Of a DNA stretch of 64,000 nt, positions 27,891 through 36,483 are shown in pieces. Each line of letters starts with the position of its first letter. Position 1 is the first letter of the stretch. The stretch is from Planktothrix rubescens CCAP 1459/22 (lineage in GTDB: Bacteria; Cyanobacteriota; Cyanobacteriia; Cyanobacteriales; Microcoleaceae). Made by a program: the position numbers and the translations under genes. Under the pieces are notes generated by a model. The model was not told the origin of the DNA. It saw only the letters and a program-made list of their open reading frames with translations, and searched no databases. The stretch lies in assembly GCA_904830895.1 (NCBI GenBank), contig LR882958.1, positions 62,001 through 126,000 of the forward strand, read 5' to 3'.

Positions 27891-27982
27891 AGTAGTAAGC
27901 CCTTCAGGGCTTTCTTCCCCAGAATTATTAGCAAAACCTAACACCAATAACAAGAAATTAAATTTATTAGTGTTAGGTTTAG
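27891..27982. repeat. ~92-bp direct repeat flanking the restriction locus, left copy
   Basis: It consists of the hairpin AGTAGTAAGCCCTTCAGGGCT followed by a second hairpin built from AACCTAACACCAATAA and TTATTAGTGTTAGGTTT. Its partner, in the same orientation with only a few differences, is at 31292-31383. The pair brackets the McrB/McrC-like genes exactly. Each copy also lies just after a plus-strand stop codon, so a terminator role is possible. Confidence 0.85.
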
Positions 27983-28102
27983 CGCACGCACCTATATTTT
28001 GATCAACAGAGATTTGAAGAAATAGCAATCGCTCTCATGCGATATAATAAACCGAATCTACCCTTGATCAAATTAACCTTCACCTGCAAATATTGCCCCC
28101 GT

Positions 28103-29254
28103 ATGACCGACAATATTAAACCCATTCAAAAAATTCTGTTTGGCTGTCCAGGGACAGGGAAAAGCTACAAAATTCGGGAAATTGCTGAAGAACAGCTAAA
28201 CATAACTTTTGATTCAGACACTAAAATTCTTAAAAATACGGTCAAAACGGTATTTCATCCTGAATATACCTATGGTGACTTCATGGGTAAACTGTTACCT
28301 CTGACTCAGGGAACTAACGTAATGTATAAGTTTTACCCTGGGCATTTTTTAAAAGTCTTGGGGATGGCTTACCGAGGGTTAATAGAGGGAAATAATGAAC
28401 ATTACTTATTAGTGATTGATGAACTCAACCGAGGGAATGCTGCTGCTATCTTTGGAACGGTTTTTCAATTATTAGATCGAGAAAGTGATCATTGGTCTAG
28501 TTATGAAGTTGATGTTTCTGAAATGGAGTTAGTAGGACTGCTAAATTCAATGGGATATAATCCCAAGGTCAAAACCGATGGTTCAATTAAAATTGATGAG
28601 AATGGAACGGAGAATCCATTTGATAAATTTTGTAAAGAACTAGAAATTGATTTAAAAAATAAAAGTAACAATAACGGCTTAAGAGTTTTAGAGCTTCTCA
28701 AGCAAAACAAAATTAGTATTCCTCAAAATTTATCTATAATAGCAACAATAAATACTTCTGATGAATCAATTTATTATCTTGATAGCGCATTTAAAAGGCG
28801 TTGGGATTGGCAATATATTCCAATAGATGTCAATGAAGCAGAATACATAATTGCTATTTTTAAAACCAATTTAACCAAAGGGAAAGAAGTAATATTATTT
28901 ATACCGAGTTACTTTGATATTGAGATAGAAGAATATATATTTGAAAAATTAAACTGGATTAAACTTATAAATGATATTAATCATATTATTAAAATAAATT
29001 CTAAAACAATCAGAAAAATTGAGGATAAACAAATTGGAGTTTGGTTTATAAAACCTGATGAACAGGGAGAAATACCTTTAGAACAAGTAAAATATAAACT
29101 AATGTTCTATCTTTGGGATAGTGTTTTTGGTAGAGACAAAAACCCCCTAGAAGAAATTATTTCAAAAGCTGTAAAAAAAGAAATTAAGTTAATTACTTAT
29201 GATGATTTTGTTCGACATACAGAAGTCTTTTTGATGTATTTGTATGACAACTAA
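28103..29254 (+). CDS. McrB-like AAA+ NTPase of a restriction system
   Basis: About 383 residues from the ATG at 28103; an in-frame ATG at 28037 would add 22 residues. Walker A is FGCPGTGKS almost at the N-terminus, Walker B is LLVIDELNRGNAAAIFG, and sensor elements include ATINTSDESIYYLDSAFKRRW. VIDELNRGN is typical of McrB and LlaJI.R1 GTP-driven motors. Unlike E. coli McrB it has no N-terminal DNA-binding domain, so modification recognition, if any, must lie elsewhere. The nuclease gene begins 45 bp downstream. Confidence 0.87.
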   Translation: MTDNIKPIQKILFGCPGTGKSYKIREIAEEQLNITFDSDTKILKNTVKTVFHPEYTYGDFMGKLLPLTQGTNVMYKFYPGHFLKVLGMAYRGLIEGNNEHYLLVIDELNRGNAAAIFGTVFQLLDRESDHWSSYEVDVSEMELVGLLNSMGYNPKVKTDGSIKIDENGTENPFDKFCKELEIDLKNKSNNNGLRVLELLKQNKISIPQNLSIIATINTSDESIYYLDSAFKRRWDWQYIPIDVNEAEYIIAIFKTNLTKGKEVILFIPSYFDIEIEEYIFEKLNWIKLINDINHIIKINSKTIRKIEDKQIGVWFIKPDEQGEIPLEQVKYKLMFYLWDSVFGRDKNPLEEIISKAVKKEIKLITYDDFVRHTEVFLMYLYDN

Positions 29255-29299
29255 ACAGAAAAGCATTATTTTTTGATAATTTATATAAACTCAATAAAC

Positions 29300-31270
29300 A
29301 TGATTAACTTTAATAATCTTGAACTGGTTGTTAATGAAAAATATTCTTTTGTTGGACTAGAACGGCGTAACTCCCAGATTCGTTTTTGTCTACCGAAAGG
29401 ATTTCCTAATAAATCGGAAGAACTTCAACGCTTTACGTTTAACACAAAGCGGGATTTATTTTTTCTCCTTTATAAAGTCTTTGACCAATTTAAGAAAATT
29501 TGTATAGAAAAAGGGTATTTAGAAGACAATAATGATATGACTACATCTGACCGAGATGGTATGGTCAAAATCCATCAAGGTGCAGATATTAGCGAAGATG
29601 ACGAGTTAGATGAAAATATTTTTTACTCTAAACTCGATATGATTAGTGGGATATTGAAAGCCCATGATGAACCCAAGATTTTAAGTTTAGTTTATCGACT
29701 GGGTAGGTCAGACAGTTTTGATCATAGCCAAATTCATAAATTTTTACATCGTGCTGTTTTTTTACCGAATGGTGCTGCTTATATTGACTCGATGGACTTA
29801 CCCCGCCAACAGGTTCGCTTTCAGTCAACAGATATTGTGGCGATGTACTGTTATATTTTATGGGAAATCAAACAGCAACTTCAGCAAGAAGTTGGCGTAG
29901 AAATTAAAGCTCTAGCAGAACAGTTTAAACAACATTATATTGGGGGAAATTATGGTTTATTTGAAGAACAATATTATAGTCAAGTCATCGATAGTTTAAA
30001 AGATGCGTTAGAGTTAATTGATCACAATACTCCATTTAAAGATATTGACTATTGGCAATTTTATGATGCGATAGAGTTATTTCTATATGGCGAGCTTCGT
30101 CAAACGGATGAGGGTGAAATCTGGGGAATTAAAAACTTTCATACGGTTTGGGAGTCGATGTGTTTAACCTATATAATAAAATCTTTAGTAAAAAGAGGAA
30201 ATCTAAATTATCTGCTACATTTAGATAGACGTTATATCTCTAATGATTCGCTTGATGTTTTTAATAATTCTTTAAAAATATTCCGTTTATCTAATGATTT
30301 ATTTAAAATTAATGGTTCTCAGCTTGTTCCTGATGCAGTATTATTTTCATCCATCTTGAATAAAATAGAAAAAAGGTATTATGAAATTTACCCTTGTCTA
30401 GGTTGGAATGATAGTTATTTTTATCGAACTAACTTCTGTTTAATTAATGATTATAATATCAATACAGATATTGTGAATATTGCTTATATTAAACAAGGTA
30501 AAGAACATACATTTGATTGGCTACAAAATAAAATAAATGAAATAAAAAATGAAATAAAGATGGATAAAAATCGTCCAGAATATTCAAAAAAGTATTTATC
30601 AAAAAAAGGATTAGTAATCGATAAATGCTTACCCCCATATTTCTTTTCATTTTGGAATATAGAAACTAAAAAATTAGATGCCGAGGCAATCTATAAAATG
30701 TATTACTTTAAACATTTATTTTATCTTTATCTAGTTAATAATTTAACCGATTTGCAAAATTTAAAATCTCCCGATCTATTTGAAGATAGTTTTATCAAAG
30801 AAATAATTAAACTTCAGGAAGAGTTAAAAAACTATTATCTGAATAATCCACGTCATTACTTGATGAATATTATTGAATATTCTCTGTGTAGGAAGAAATC
30901 TCATAATGAGATCAACAAGCTGTTAGATTCGTTTCTCAAAGCATTTTTTGATATGGATGAGAATTATCTTGATATTATTGATATAAAATATTATGATATT
31001 TATTATTTCTTGGATTCAAAAAATATAGAAGAAATTAAAAATAGAAGTGTTAGAAAGCAGTTTGTTTATGAATATCTGATGCAGAAGGAAGTTAAAAAGT
31101 TTCCTAAATACTTAAATCAATTAAAGATTCATAGTAGTTTTTGGTTGCCAGGATATAATCAAAAATCAATATTTGAGGAGGGAGAAACGTTTATGGATGG
31201 ATATATTCGTCTGATAACGGTTGATTTTGTTAAGTTAGCTGAAAGTTATGTATCTGATAATTTTGGATAA
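29300..31270 (+). CDS. McrC/LlaJI-like PD-(D/E)xK restriction endonuclease subunit
   Basis: About 656 residues from the ATG at 29300; the frame can also open at a TTG nine codons earlier. Numbered from that TTG, LVPDAVLF (Asp354) and IIDIKYYD (Asp570, Lys572) give a PD-DxK nuclease site. The two halves are separated by some 210 residues of Lys/Asn-rich helices. The closing RSVRKQFVYEYLMQKE helix recalls McrC/LlaJI nucleases. The N-terminal ~280 residues may bind DNA or the motor. No methyltransferase is present, so a modification-dependent (type IV-like) system is more likely than a classical R-M pair. Confidence 0.75.
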   Translation: MINFNNLELVVNEKYSFVGLERRNSQIRFCLPKGFPNKSEELQRFTFNTKRDLFFLLYKVFDQFKKICIEKGYLEDNNDMTTSDRDGMVKIHQGADISEDDELDENIFYSKLDMISGILKAHDEPKILSLVYRLGRSDSFDHSQIHKFLHRAVFLPNGAAYIDSMDLPRQQVRFQSTDIVAMYCYILWEIKQQLQQEVGVEIKALAEQFKQHYIGGNYGLFEEQYYSQVIDSLKDALELIDHNTPFKDIDYWQFYDAIELFLYGELRQTDEGEIWGIKNFHTVWESMCLTYIIKSLVKRGNLNYLLHLDRRYISNDSLDVFNNSLKIFRLSNDLFKINGSQLVPDAVLFSSILNKIEKRYYEIYPCLGWNDSYFYRTNFCLINDYNINTDIVNIAYIKQGKEHTFDWLQNKINEIKNEIKMDKNRPEYSKKYLSKKGLVIDKCLPPYFFSFWNIETKKLDAEAIYKMYYFKHLFYLYLVNNLTDLQNLKSPDLFEDSFIKEIIKLQEELKNYYLNNPRHYLMNIIEYSLCRKKSHNEINKLLDSFLKAFFDMDENYLDIIDIKYYDIYYFLDSKNIEEIKNRSVRKQFVYEYLMQKEVKKFPKYLNQLKIHSSFWLPGYNQKSIFEEGETFMDGYIRLITVDFVKLAESYVSDNFG

Positions 31271-31291
31271 AAGGCTTTTAACACTCCTAAA

Positions 31292-31383
31292 AGTAGTAAG
31301 CCCTTCAGGGCTTTCTTCCCTAGACTTAGCAGCAAAACCTAACACCAATAACAATAAATTAAATTTATTAGTGTTAGGTTTAG
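31292..31383. repeat. ~92-bp direct repeat flanking the restriction locus, right copy
   Basis: Same two-hairpin structure as 27891-27982, starting 22 bp after the nuclease stop codon. Differences are confined to a few bases, such as CCTAGACTTAGCAG against CCCAGAATTATTAG. Confidence 0.85.
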
Positions 31384-31428
31384 AGGATTAAGCCCTAAGT
31401 ATGGCTGTGCAAGGATTTGAAATCAAAA

Positions 31429-31501
31429 AGCTGCTTATCGGACTTGAACCGACGGCCTGTTCATTACGAGTGAACCGCTCTACCAACTGAGCTAAAGCAG
31501 C
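31429..31501 (-). tRNA. tRNA-Thr (anticodon CGU)
   Basis: On the minus strand the acceptor arm is GCTGCTT paired with AAGCAGC, with U as discriminator base. The D arm is GCTCAGTTGGTAGAGC, the anticodon stem is GTTCA/TGAAC around the loop CTCGTAA, and the T arm is GTCGGTTCAAGTCCGAT. The anticodon CGU reads threonine ACG codons. No intron is seen and the CCA end is not encoded. Confidence 0.96.
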
Positions 31502-31644
31502 AACGAACTTATATTCGCACGATGTCATATTGTAGCAAAACCCGATCTCAATTGTCAACATTCTTTCAGGACAATGGCAAAATCTGATTTTATCGGTGTA
31601 GCTGTAGTGCGAGCGTCCTCGCTCGCTAGGTTATATGGATTTAA

Positions 31645-31708
31645 AAGGATTACGCAGATTAACACAGATTAAAATCCGTGAAATCCGTGAAATCCTCTTA
31701 AATCCGTG
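31645..31708. repeat. Dispersed repeat of CACGGATTT type, copy 2 (inverted)
   Basis: GGATTACGCAGATTAACACAGATTAAAATCCGTG and the following TGAAATCC units are the reverse complement of 18042-18109. The sequence just before (31601-31630) holds a small CGAGCG...CGCTCG palindrome. Confidence 0.7.
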
Positions 31709-31715
31709 TTCCCCA

Positions 31716-32426
31716 TTACCTATTCCCCGCCTTCCTCCGATACCATTGAGCTAATTTTGTCGGGGAAATTCCTAAGTAATATCCGATAACAATTAACTGA
31801 TTAATTAATGTAGTTTTGAATACGCCTAACTTTTGCCACCGTCGTCCCGATGTGATCACAGAACTTGATAAAATCTCAATTTTTCCTAAATGATTTAAAC
31901 GACGGATTAATTCAAAATCCTCCATAATCGGTTGTTCAGGAAATCCACCTATCTCCCCAAAAGTGGTAGCCTTGATAAAAATAGCTTGATCTCCGTAGGG
32001 CATTTGTAAATATTTTGAACGCCAGAATACGGTTTTTTCAATTACCCTTAAACTCAATTGATCACCATTGATTTTTAATTGAAACGCTCCGGCAATTATG
32101 TTAGAATTAATAAATGTTTTTCGGATTTCTGTTTCAAATCCTAGGGGTAATTGGGTATCCCCATGCAAGAATAATAAAATCTCCCCCGTTGCTATTTTTG
32201 CCCCGGCATTCATTTGTAGCGCCCGTCCTCGATGGGTAAATATCACTTTTACCCCCAAATTTTGAGCTATTTGAACGGTATTATCCTGACTTCCCCCATC
32301 AACAATAATAATTTCTATATTTTCTACCCGTTGAATAGTAGAAATTACTAACCCAATATTTTCGGCTTCATTTAAAACCGGAATAATGATTGAAATTTTT
32401 ACAGATTCAGAACTAAAATTTATCAA
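31716..32426 (-). CDS. GT2 glycosyltransferase, TIGR04283-like
   Basis: A 236-residue GT-A glycosyltransferase. ISIIIPVLNEAENIG opens the nucleotide-sugar domain, IIIVDGGSQDNT binds it, LHGDTQLP is the DxD-like metal site and MEDFELIRRL marks the acceptor side. The pattern matches the small GT2 family named for arsenosugar biosynthesis (TIGR04283), although its substrate is uncertain in most organisms. No arsenic gene lies nearby, so I leave the substrate open. Confidence 0.85.
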   Translation of the reverse strand: MINFSSESVKISIIIPVLNEAENIGLVISTIQRVENIEIIIVDGGSQDNTVQIAQNLGVKVIFTHRGRALQMNAGAKIATGEILLFLHGDTQLPLGFETEIRKTFINSNIIAGAFQLKINGDQLSLRVIEKTVFWRSKYLQMPYGDQAIFIKATTFGEIGGFPEQPIMEDFELIRRLNHLGKIEILSSSVITSGRRWQKLGVFKTTLINQLIVIGYYLGISPTKLAQWYRRKAGNR

Positions 32427-32592
32427 GGTATTATTGAGTCAAACCCATCAATTTCCAAAGCCGTTAATAATTTATCACATTTTCTGAGATAATAATAACA
32501 ATATAAAAAATGGGTTAGATCAGCGAGTAACAACAATACAAAAAACGTCGTTGAACCGTTGGAACACAACCCGCACACAAGAGGAACAATTA

Positions 32593-34278
32593 ATGTCCGA
32601 TAACCTGAGAAGTCAAGCCATTACCCAAGGAACCCAACGCACCCCCAACCGTGCCATGTTAAGGGCGGTGGGATTTGGAGATCAAGATTTTACCAAACCC
32701 ATCGTTGGAATTGCCAACGGTTACAGCACCATCACCCCTTGCAATATGGGCATTAACGCCCTAGCATTACGCGCTGAAGCTGCCCTGAAACAAGCGGGGG
32801 CGATGCCGCAAATGTTCGGAACAATTACGGTCAGCGATGGCATTTCTATGGGGACTGAAGGGATGAAATATTCCTTGGTTTCAAGAGAGGTAATTGCTGA
32901 CTCGATTGAAACTGCTTGTAACGCCCAAAGTATGGATGCGGTTTTAGCAATTGGTGGCTGTGATAAAAATATGCCGGGGGCGATGATTGCGATTGCTAGA
33001 ATGAATATTCCGTCCATTTTTGTGTATGGTGGAACCATTAAACCCGGACATTATAATGGTAAAGATTTAACTGTTGTTAGCGCTTTTGAAGCCGTCGGAC
33101 AATATAGTGCTGGAAAAATTGACGAGACAGAATTAATTGAAGTGGAACGTCGCGCCTGTCCGGGGGCGGGTTCCTGTGGGGGAATGTTCACAGCAAATAC
33201 CATGTCTTCTGCGATTGAAGCGATGGGAATGAGTTTAATGTATTCCTCAACCATGGCGGCAGAAGATGCGGAAAAAGCCGAAAGTACAGAACAGTCGGCC
33301 TATGTGTTACGAGAAGCAATTAAAAATCAGATTCTTCCCCGTCAAATTATAACCAGAAAAGCCTTTGAAAATGCGATCGCTGTAATTATGGCCGTGGGCG
33401 GTTCAACTAATTCGGTTTTACACCTATTAGCTATTGCTAATGCCATCGGAGTTGAACTAACTATTGATGATTTTGAAGCTATTCGGGCTAAGGTTCCGGT
33501 GTTATGTGATTTAAAGCCTAGTGGCCGTTATGTTGCCACGGATTTACACAAGGCTGGTGGCATTCCTTTGGTGATGAAAATGTTATTAGAAAAAGGGTTA
33601 ATTCACGGGGATGCCCTAACAATAACCGGGAAAACTGTTGCTGAACAATTAGCCGATGTTCCCTCCGAACCCAGTCCCGACCAAGATGTAATTCGTCCTT
33701 GGAATAATCCTATGTATGCTCAAGGGCATTTAGCGATTTTAAAAGGCAATTTAGCCACGGAAGGTGCGGTTGCTAAAATTACCGGAGTTAAAAATCCAGT
33801 TATTACTGGCCCAGGGCGAGTTTTTGAATCGGAAGAAGAATGTTTGGATGCAATTTTAGCCGGAAAAATTAGCGCTGGTGATGTGATTGTGATTCGTTAT
33901 GAAGGGCCGAAAGGTGGGCCAGGAATGCGGGAAATGTTAGCGCCAACTTCGGCAATTATTGGGGCTGGTTTAGGGGATAAAGTCGGATTAATTACCGATG
34001 GTCGTTTCTCAGGAGGAACTTATGGAATGGTTGTTGGTCACGTCGCCCCGGAAGCTGCGGTTGGTGGGAATATTGGTTTAATTCAAGAGGGAGATAGTAT
34101 TACTATTGACGCCCATCAACGGTTACTGCAAGTGAATATTTCTGAGGAAGAATTAGCCCAACGTCGGCAAAATTGGCAAGCTCCAAAACCCCGTTATACG
34201 AAAGGAGTTTTAGCCAAATATGCGAAATTAGTTTCATCGAGTAGTGTTGGTGCTGTCACGGATTTAAACTTAGGTTAA
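32593..34278 (+). CDS. ilvD: Dihydroxy-acid dehydratase
   Basis: This Fe-S enzyme dehydrates 2,3-dihydroxy acids to 2-oxo acids for Ile, Val and Leu. I start at the ATG at 32593 ([20 protein letters not shown]), preceded by GAGGAACAATTA; the in-frame ATG at 32551 adds residues unlike the family. The cluster cysteines are in [15 protein letters not shown] and [38 protein letters not shown] is at the C-terminus. At about 561 residues it is full length. A hairpin at 34294-34328 ends the transcript. ilvE at 60441 acts in the same pathway. Confidence 0.96.
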   Translation: MSDNLRSQAITQGTQRTPNRAMLRAVGFGDQDFTKPIVGIANGYSTITPCNMGINALALRAEAALKQAGAMPQMFGTITVSDGISMGTEGMKYSLVSREVIADSIETACNAQSMDAVLAIGGCDKNMPGAMIAIARMNIPSIFVYGGTIKPGHYNGKDLTVVSAFEAVGQYSAGKIDETELIEVERRACPGAGSCGGMFTANTMSSAIEAMGMSLMYSSTMAAEDAEKAESTEQSAYVLREAIKNQILPRQIITRKAFENAIAVIMAVGGSTNSVLHLLAIANAIGVELTIDDFEAIRAKVPVLCDLKPSGRYVATDLHKAGGIPLVMKMLLEKGLIHGDALTITGKTVAEQLADVPSEPSPDQDVIRPWNNPMYAQGHLAILKGNLATEGAVAKITGVKNPVITGPGRVFESEEECLDAILAGKISAGDVIVIRYEGPKGGPGMREMLAPTSAIIGAGLGDKVGLITDGRFSGGTYGMVVGHVAPEAAVGGNIGLIQEGDSITIDAHQRLLQVNISEEELAQRRQNWQAPKPRYTKGVLAKYAKLVSSSSVGAVTDLNLG

Positions 34279-34293
34279 ACCCCATTTAATTCT

Positions 34294-34328
34294 AGGCGTG
34301 AAACCCTCTTGGTGAGGCGTTCACGCCT
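34294..34328. terminator. Hairpin between convergent ilvD and mutM
   Basis: AGGCGTGAA (34294-34302) pairs with TTCACGCCT (34320-34328) around a 17-nt loop. It lies 16 bp after the ilvD stop, between genes transcribed towards each other, with T-rich sequence following. It probably acts as a terminator, though it lacks a long U tract. Confidence 0.6.
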
Positions 34329-34376
34329 GATAAAATAGGTTTAATTTTTAATCTATATCCCACCAAGATATTGTCC

Positions 34377-35231
34377 CTAATACTGACATTTTGGGCAAAA
34401 ATGAGCCGACCGCCCGGCAAGTTTCAAACGTTCAATTGGGGTTCCACAGACTCGACAGGGTTCTCCAGTACGGTTGTAAACCCAAGCTGTGCCGCCATAG
34501 TTACCATTCACCCCTTGAACATTCAGGAAGTTACGAATCGTTGTCCCGCCCACTTCAATACTGGTTTTCAACACCTGAATAATATGGTGATGTAGCCTTT
34601 CGAGTTGGGGACGAGTTAAGGCACTACAGGGAGTGGTTGGGGAAATTCCGCTTAAAAACAAAGACTCATCCGCATAAATATTCCCAACTCCGGCCACTAA
34701 ACTTTGATCCAAAAGGGCAGATTTAATTGGGCGTTGACGTTTTTTAAATTGTTCTTGTAAATATTCAACGGAAAATTCTGAAGTGAAAGGTTCTGGGCCT
34801 AAATTATTTAATCCGGTAATAATACTAGAAACTTCCTGACCGGGTGGCGCCCACCAAATTTTACCAAAAGTGCGTTGATCAACAAATCTCAATTCTCGAT
34901 TTTCCGCAAAAAATAAACGAATCCGAGTGTGCTTTTGTAAGGGGTCTTGGGGGCTAACCCATAATAATTGACCTGTCATCCGTAAATGAACCCCTAACCA
35001 GCCTCCAGAGGTTCTCTGGCTGTCTAATTTAACCAATTCCGCCAGTAAATATTTTCCTCGGCGATGCCAGGATGCGATCGCCACTCCAGTTAAACCCTGC
35101 AAAAATTCATCAATGGAAAAGGGGTAGGCGAGAGTGCGCTGAAGCAACACTTCACCCCCCACAATTGTTTGGTTCAAGGTCACTTGATTTAGACCTTGCC
35201 TAACGGTTTCAACTTCCGGTAATTCCGGCAC
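34377..35231 (-). CDS. mutM: Formamidopyrimidine-DNA glycosylase (8-oxoguanine repair)
   Basis: A 284-residue bifunctional glycosylase/AP lyase. The N-terminal catalytic Pro and Glu are in MPELPEVETVRQGL. Lys and other DNA contacts lie in HRRGKYLLAEL and LRMTGQLLW. The helix-two-turn-helix is SALLDQSLVAGVGNIYADESLF, and the zinc finger is CRVCGTPIERLKLAGRSAHF with CPKC. All features are intact. It ends up only 3 bp from psaE on the same strand, so the two may share a transcript. Confidence 0.96.
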   Translation of the reverse strand: MPELPEVETVRQGLNQVTLNQTIVGGEVLLQRTLAYPFSIDEFLQGLTGVAIASWHRRGKYLLAELVKLDSQRTSGGWLGVHLRMTGQLLWVSPQDPLQKHTRIRLFFAENRELRFVDQRTFGKIWWAPPGQEVSSIITGLNNLGPEPFTSEFSVEYLQEQFKKRQRPIKSALLDQSLVAGVGNIYADESLFLSGISPTTPCSALTRPQLERLHHHIIQVLKTSIEVGGTTIRNFLNVQGVNGNYGGTAWVYNRTGEPCRVCGTPIERLKLAGRSAHFCPKCQY

Positions 35232-35234
35232 AGG

Positions 35235-35468
35235 CTATTTTTTAGCGGCGGGTGCGGATTTTTTAGCGGTAGCTTTGGGAGCTTCCACTTCCAACAGTTC
35301 GCTCACGGCAAAGTTGTTGGTATTGATACCGGAGTAGTTCACTTTATCAAAGCGAACAATCGCAGCATATTTGATGCCACTGGCGTCTACGGAAGCAACT
35401 GTACCTACTTCTTGATACCAGTAGGACTCTTTGCGTAGGACACGAACTTTAGAACCACGTTGAACCAT
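35235..35468 (-). CDS. psaE: Photosystem I subunit IV
   Basis: A 77-residue stromal subunit of photosystem I that helps dock ferredoxin and supports cyclic electron flow. [20 protein letters not shown], then VGTVASVD and [20 protein letters not shown], is the diagnostic SH3-like core. An Ala/Lys-rich tail ([15 protein letters not shown]) is longer than the minimal protein. It directly precedes mutM on the same strand. Confidence 0.97.
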   Translation of the reverse strand: MVQRGSKVRVLRKESYWYQEVGTVASVDASGIKYAAIVRFDKVNYSGINTNNFAVSELLEVEAPKATAKKSAPAAKK

Positions 35469-35690
35469 TGGTTTTTCTTCCCCTTTTCAATCAAAAAACG
35501 AATAAAGACGTTCAATAAACTCAGGGTACTACTGGATTGGCTGTCTAAGTTAATTTAACTCTTTAAGTTTTATTGCTAACCCAGCCATTATCCCCTGGAA
35601 AGACACATATAAGGTGCATTCTTTCTATTCCCCATTACCCATTACCCATTACCCATTACCCATTCGTAATTCGTAATTCCCCATTCCCTC

Positions 35691-36419
35691 CTATACTTTC
35701 TGGCCATCACGGAAACTACCTGGAAAGCGTTTTCCTTTGGCATCAATAATCGTTCCTTGGCCATGGGGAACCCCACCGCGAAATTCACCTTCAAAGCGAG
35801 TTCCGTTGGCAAAAGTGCAGGTTCCCTTACCATCAAGTTGTTGATTAAAAAACTGTCCCTGACAGCGAGTGCCATTAATTCGGGTAAACACCCCTTGACC
35901 AAAGGGAGATCCGGCAAAGAATTCACCTTCATAGCGATCGCCATTGGAATAGATAAACTGTCCGCGACCACTGGGTTGACTACTAACCGTTCCGCCCCCA
36001 ACTTCTCGCACCAGTTTAAAAGTTCCAATATAGCGATCGCCATTAGCAAAAATCACCGTCCCCTGGGTAATATTGCCATCTTTAAATATCCCAACGATCC
36101 GGTCGTCATTGGAAAAAATGAATACCCCTTGTCCATTCGGTAAACCATTGCGAAACTGTCCTTCATAGCGATCGCGGTTTGCATAAACCATAATCCCTTG
36201 ACCGTCCGGTTTACCATTAACAAAACTTCCCTTATAGTTATCTCCTCCCTCATAGTTACACTTGACCATTCCCGTCGGTAACTGTCCTTCACAAATCGGA
36301 GGACGTTTTCCGTCAGCTTTTTGTGCAAGAGAAGGTAGAGGATGATTAACACCAACAACAACCGCTAAACTCGATAGAGTTAGCATCAAAAAACTCCATT
36401 TTCGGATTGAATAAACCAT
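35691..36419 (-). CDS. Secreted MORN-repeat protein
   Basis: About 242 residues from the ATG at 36419, which has GGA nearby; a start four codons upstream is also possible. The N-terminus (RKWSFLMLTLSSLAVVVGVN) is a likely signal peptide. After a Cys pair (CEGQLPTGMVKC) come about seven to eight MORN units of the form YxGxFxNGxxxGxGxxxxxNGDR. MORN repeats often mediate membrane or protein contact; no catalytic domain is present. Simple CCCATTA repeats lie just downstream (35630-35690). Confidence 0.85.
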   Translation of the reverse strand: MVYSIRKWSFLMLTLSSLAVVVGVNHPLPSLAQKADGKRPPICEGQLPTGMVKCNYEGGDNYKGSFVNGKPDGQGIMVYANRDRYEGQFRNGLPNGQGVFIFSNDDRIVGIFKDGNITQGTVIFANGDRYIGTFKLVREVGGGTVSSQPSGRGQFIYSNGDRYEGEFFAGSPFGQGVFTRINGTRCQGQFFNQQLDGKGTCTFANGTRFEGEFRGGVPHGQGTIIDAKGKRFPGSFRDGQKV

Positions 36420-36483
36420 GGTTAATTCCAACTTTTTCTTATGAAAAAAACATACAAATTTCTCCAGATTAGATCTATCCTAT

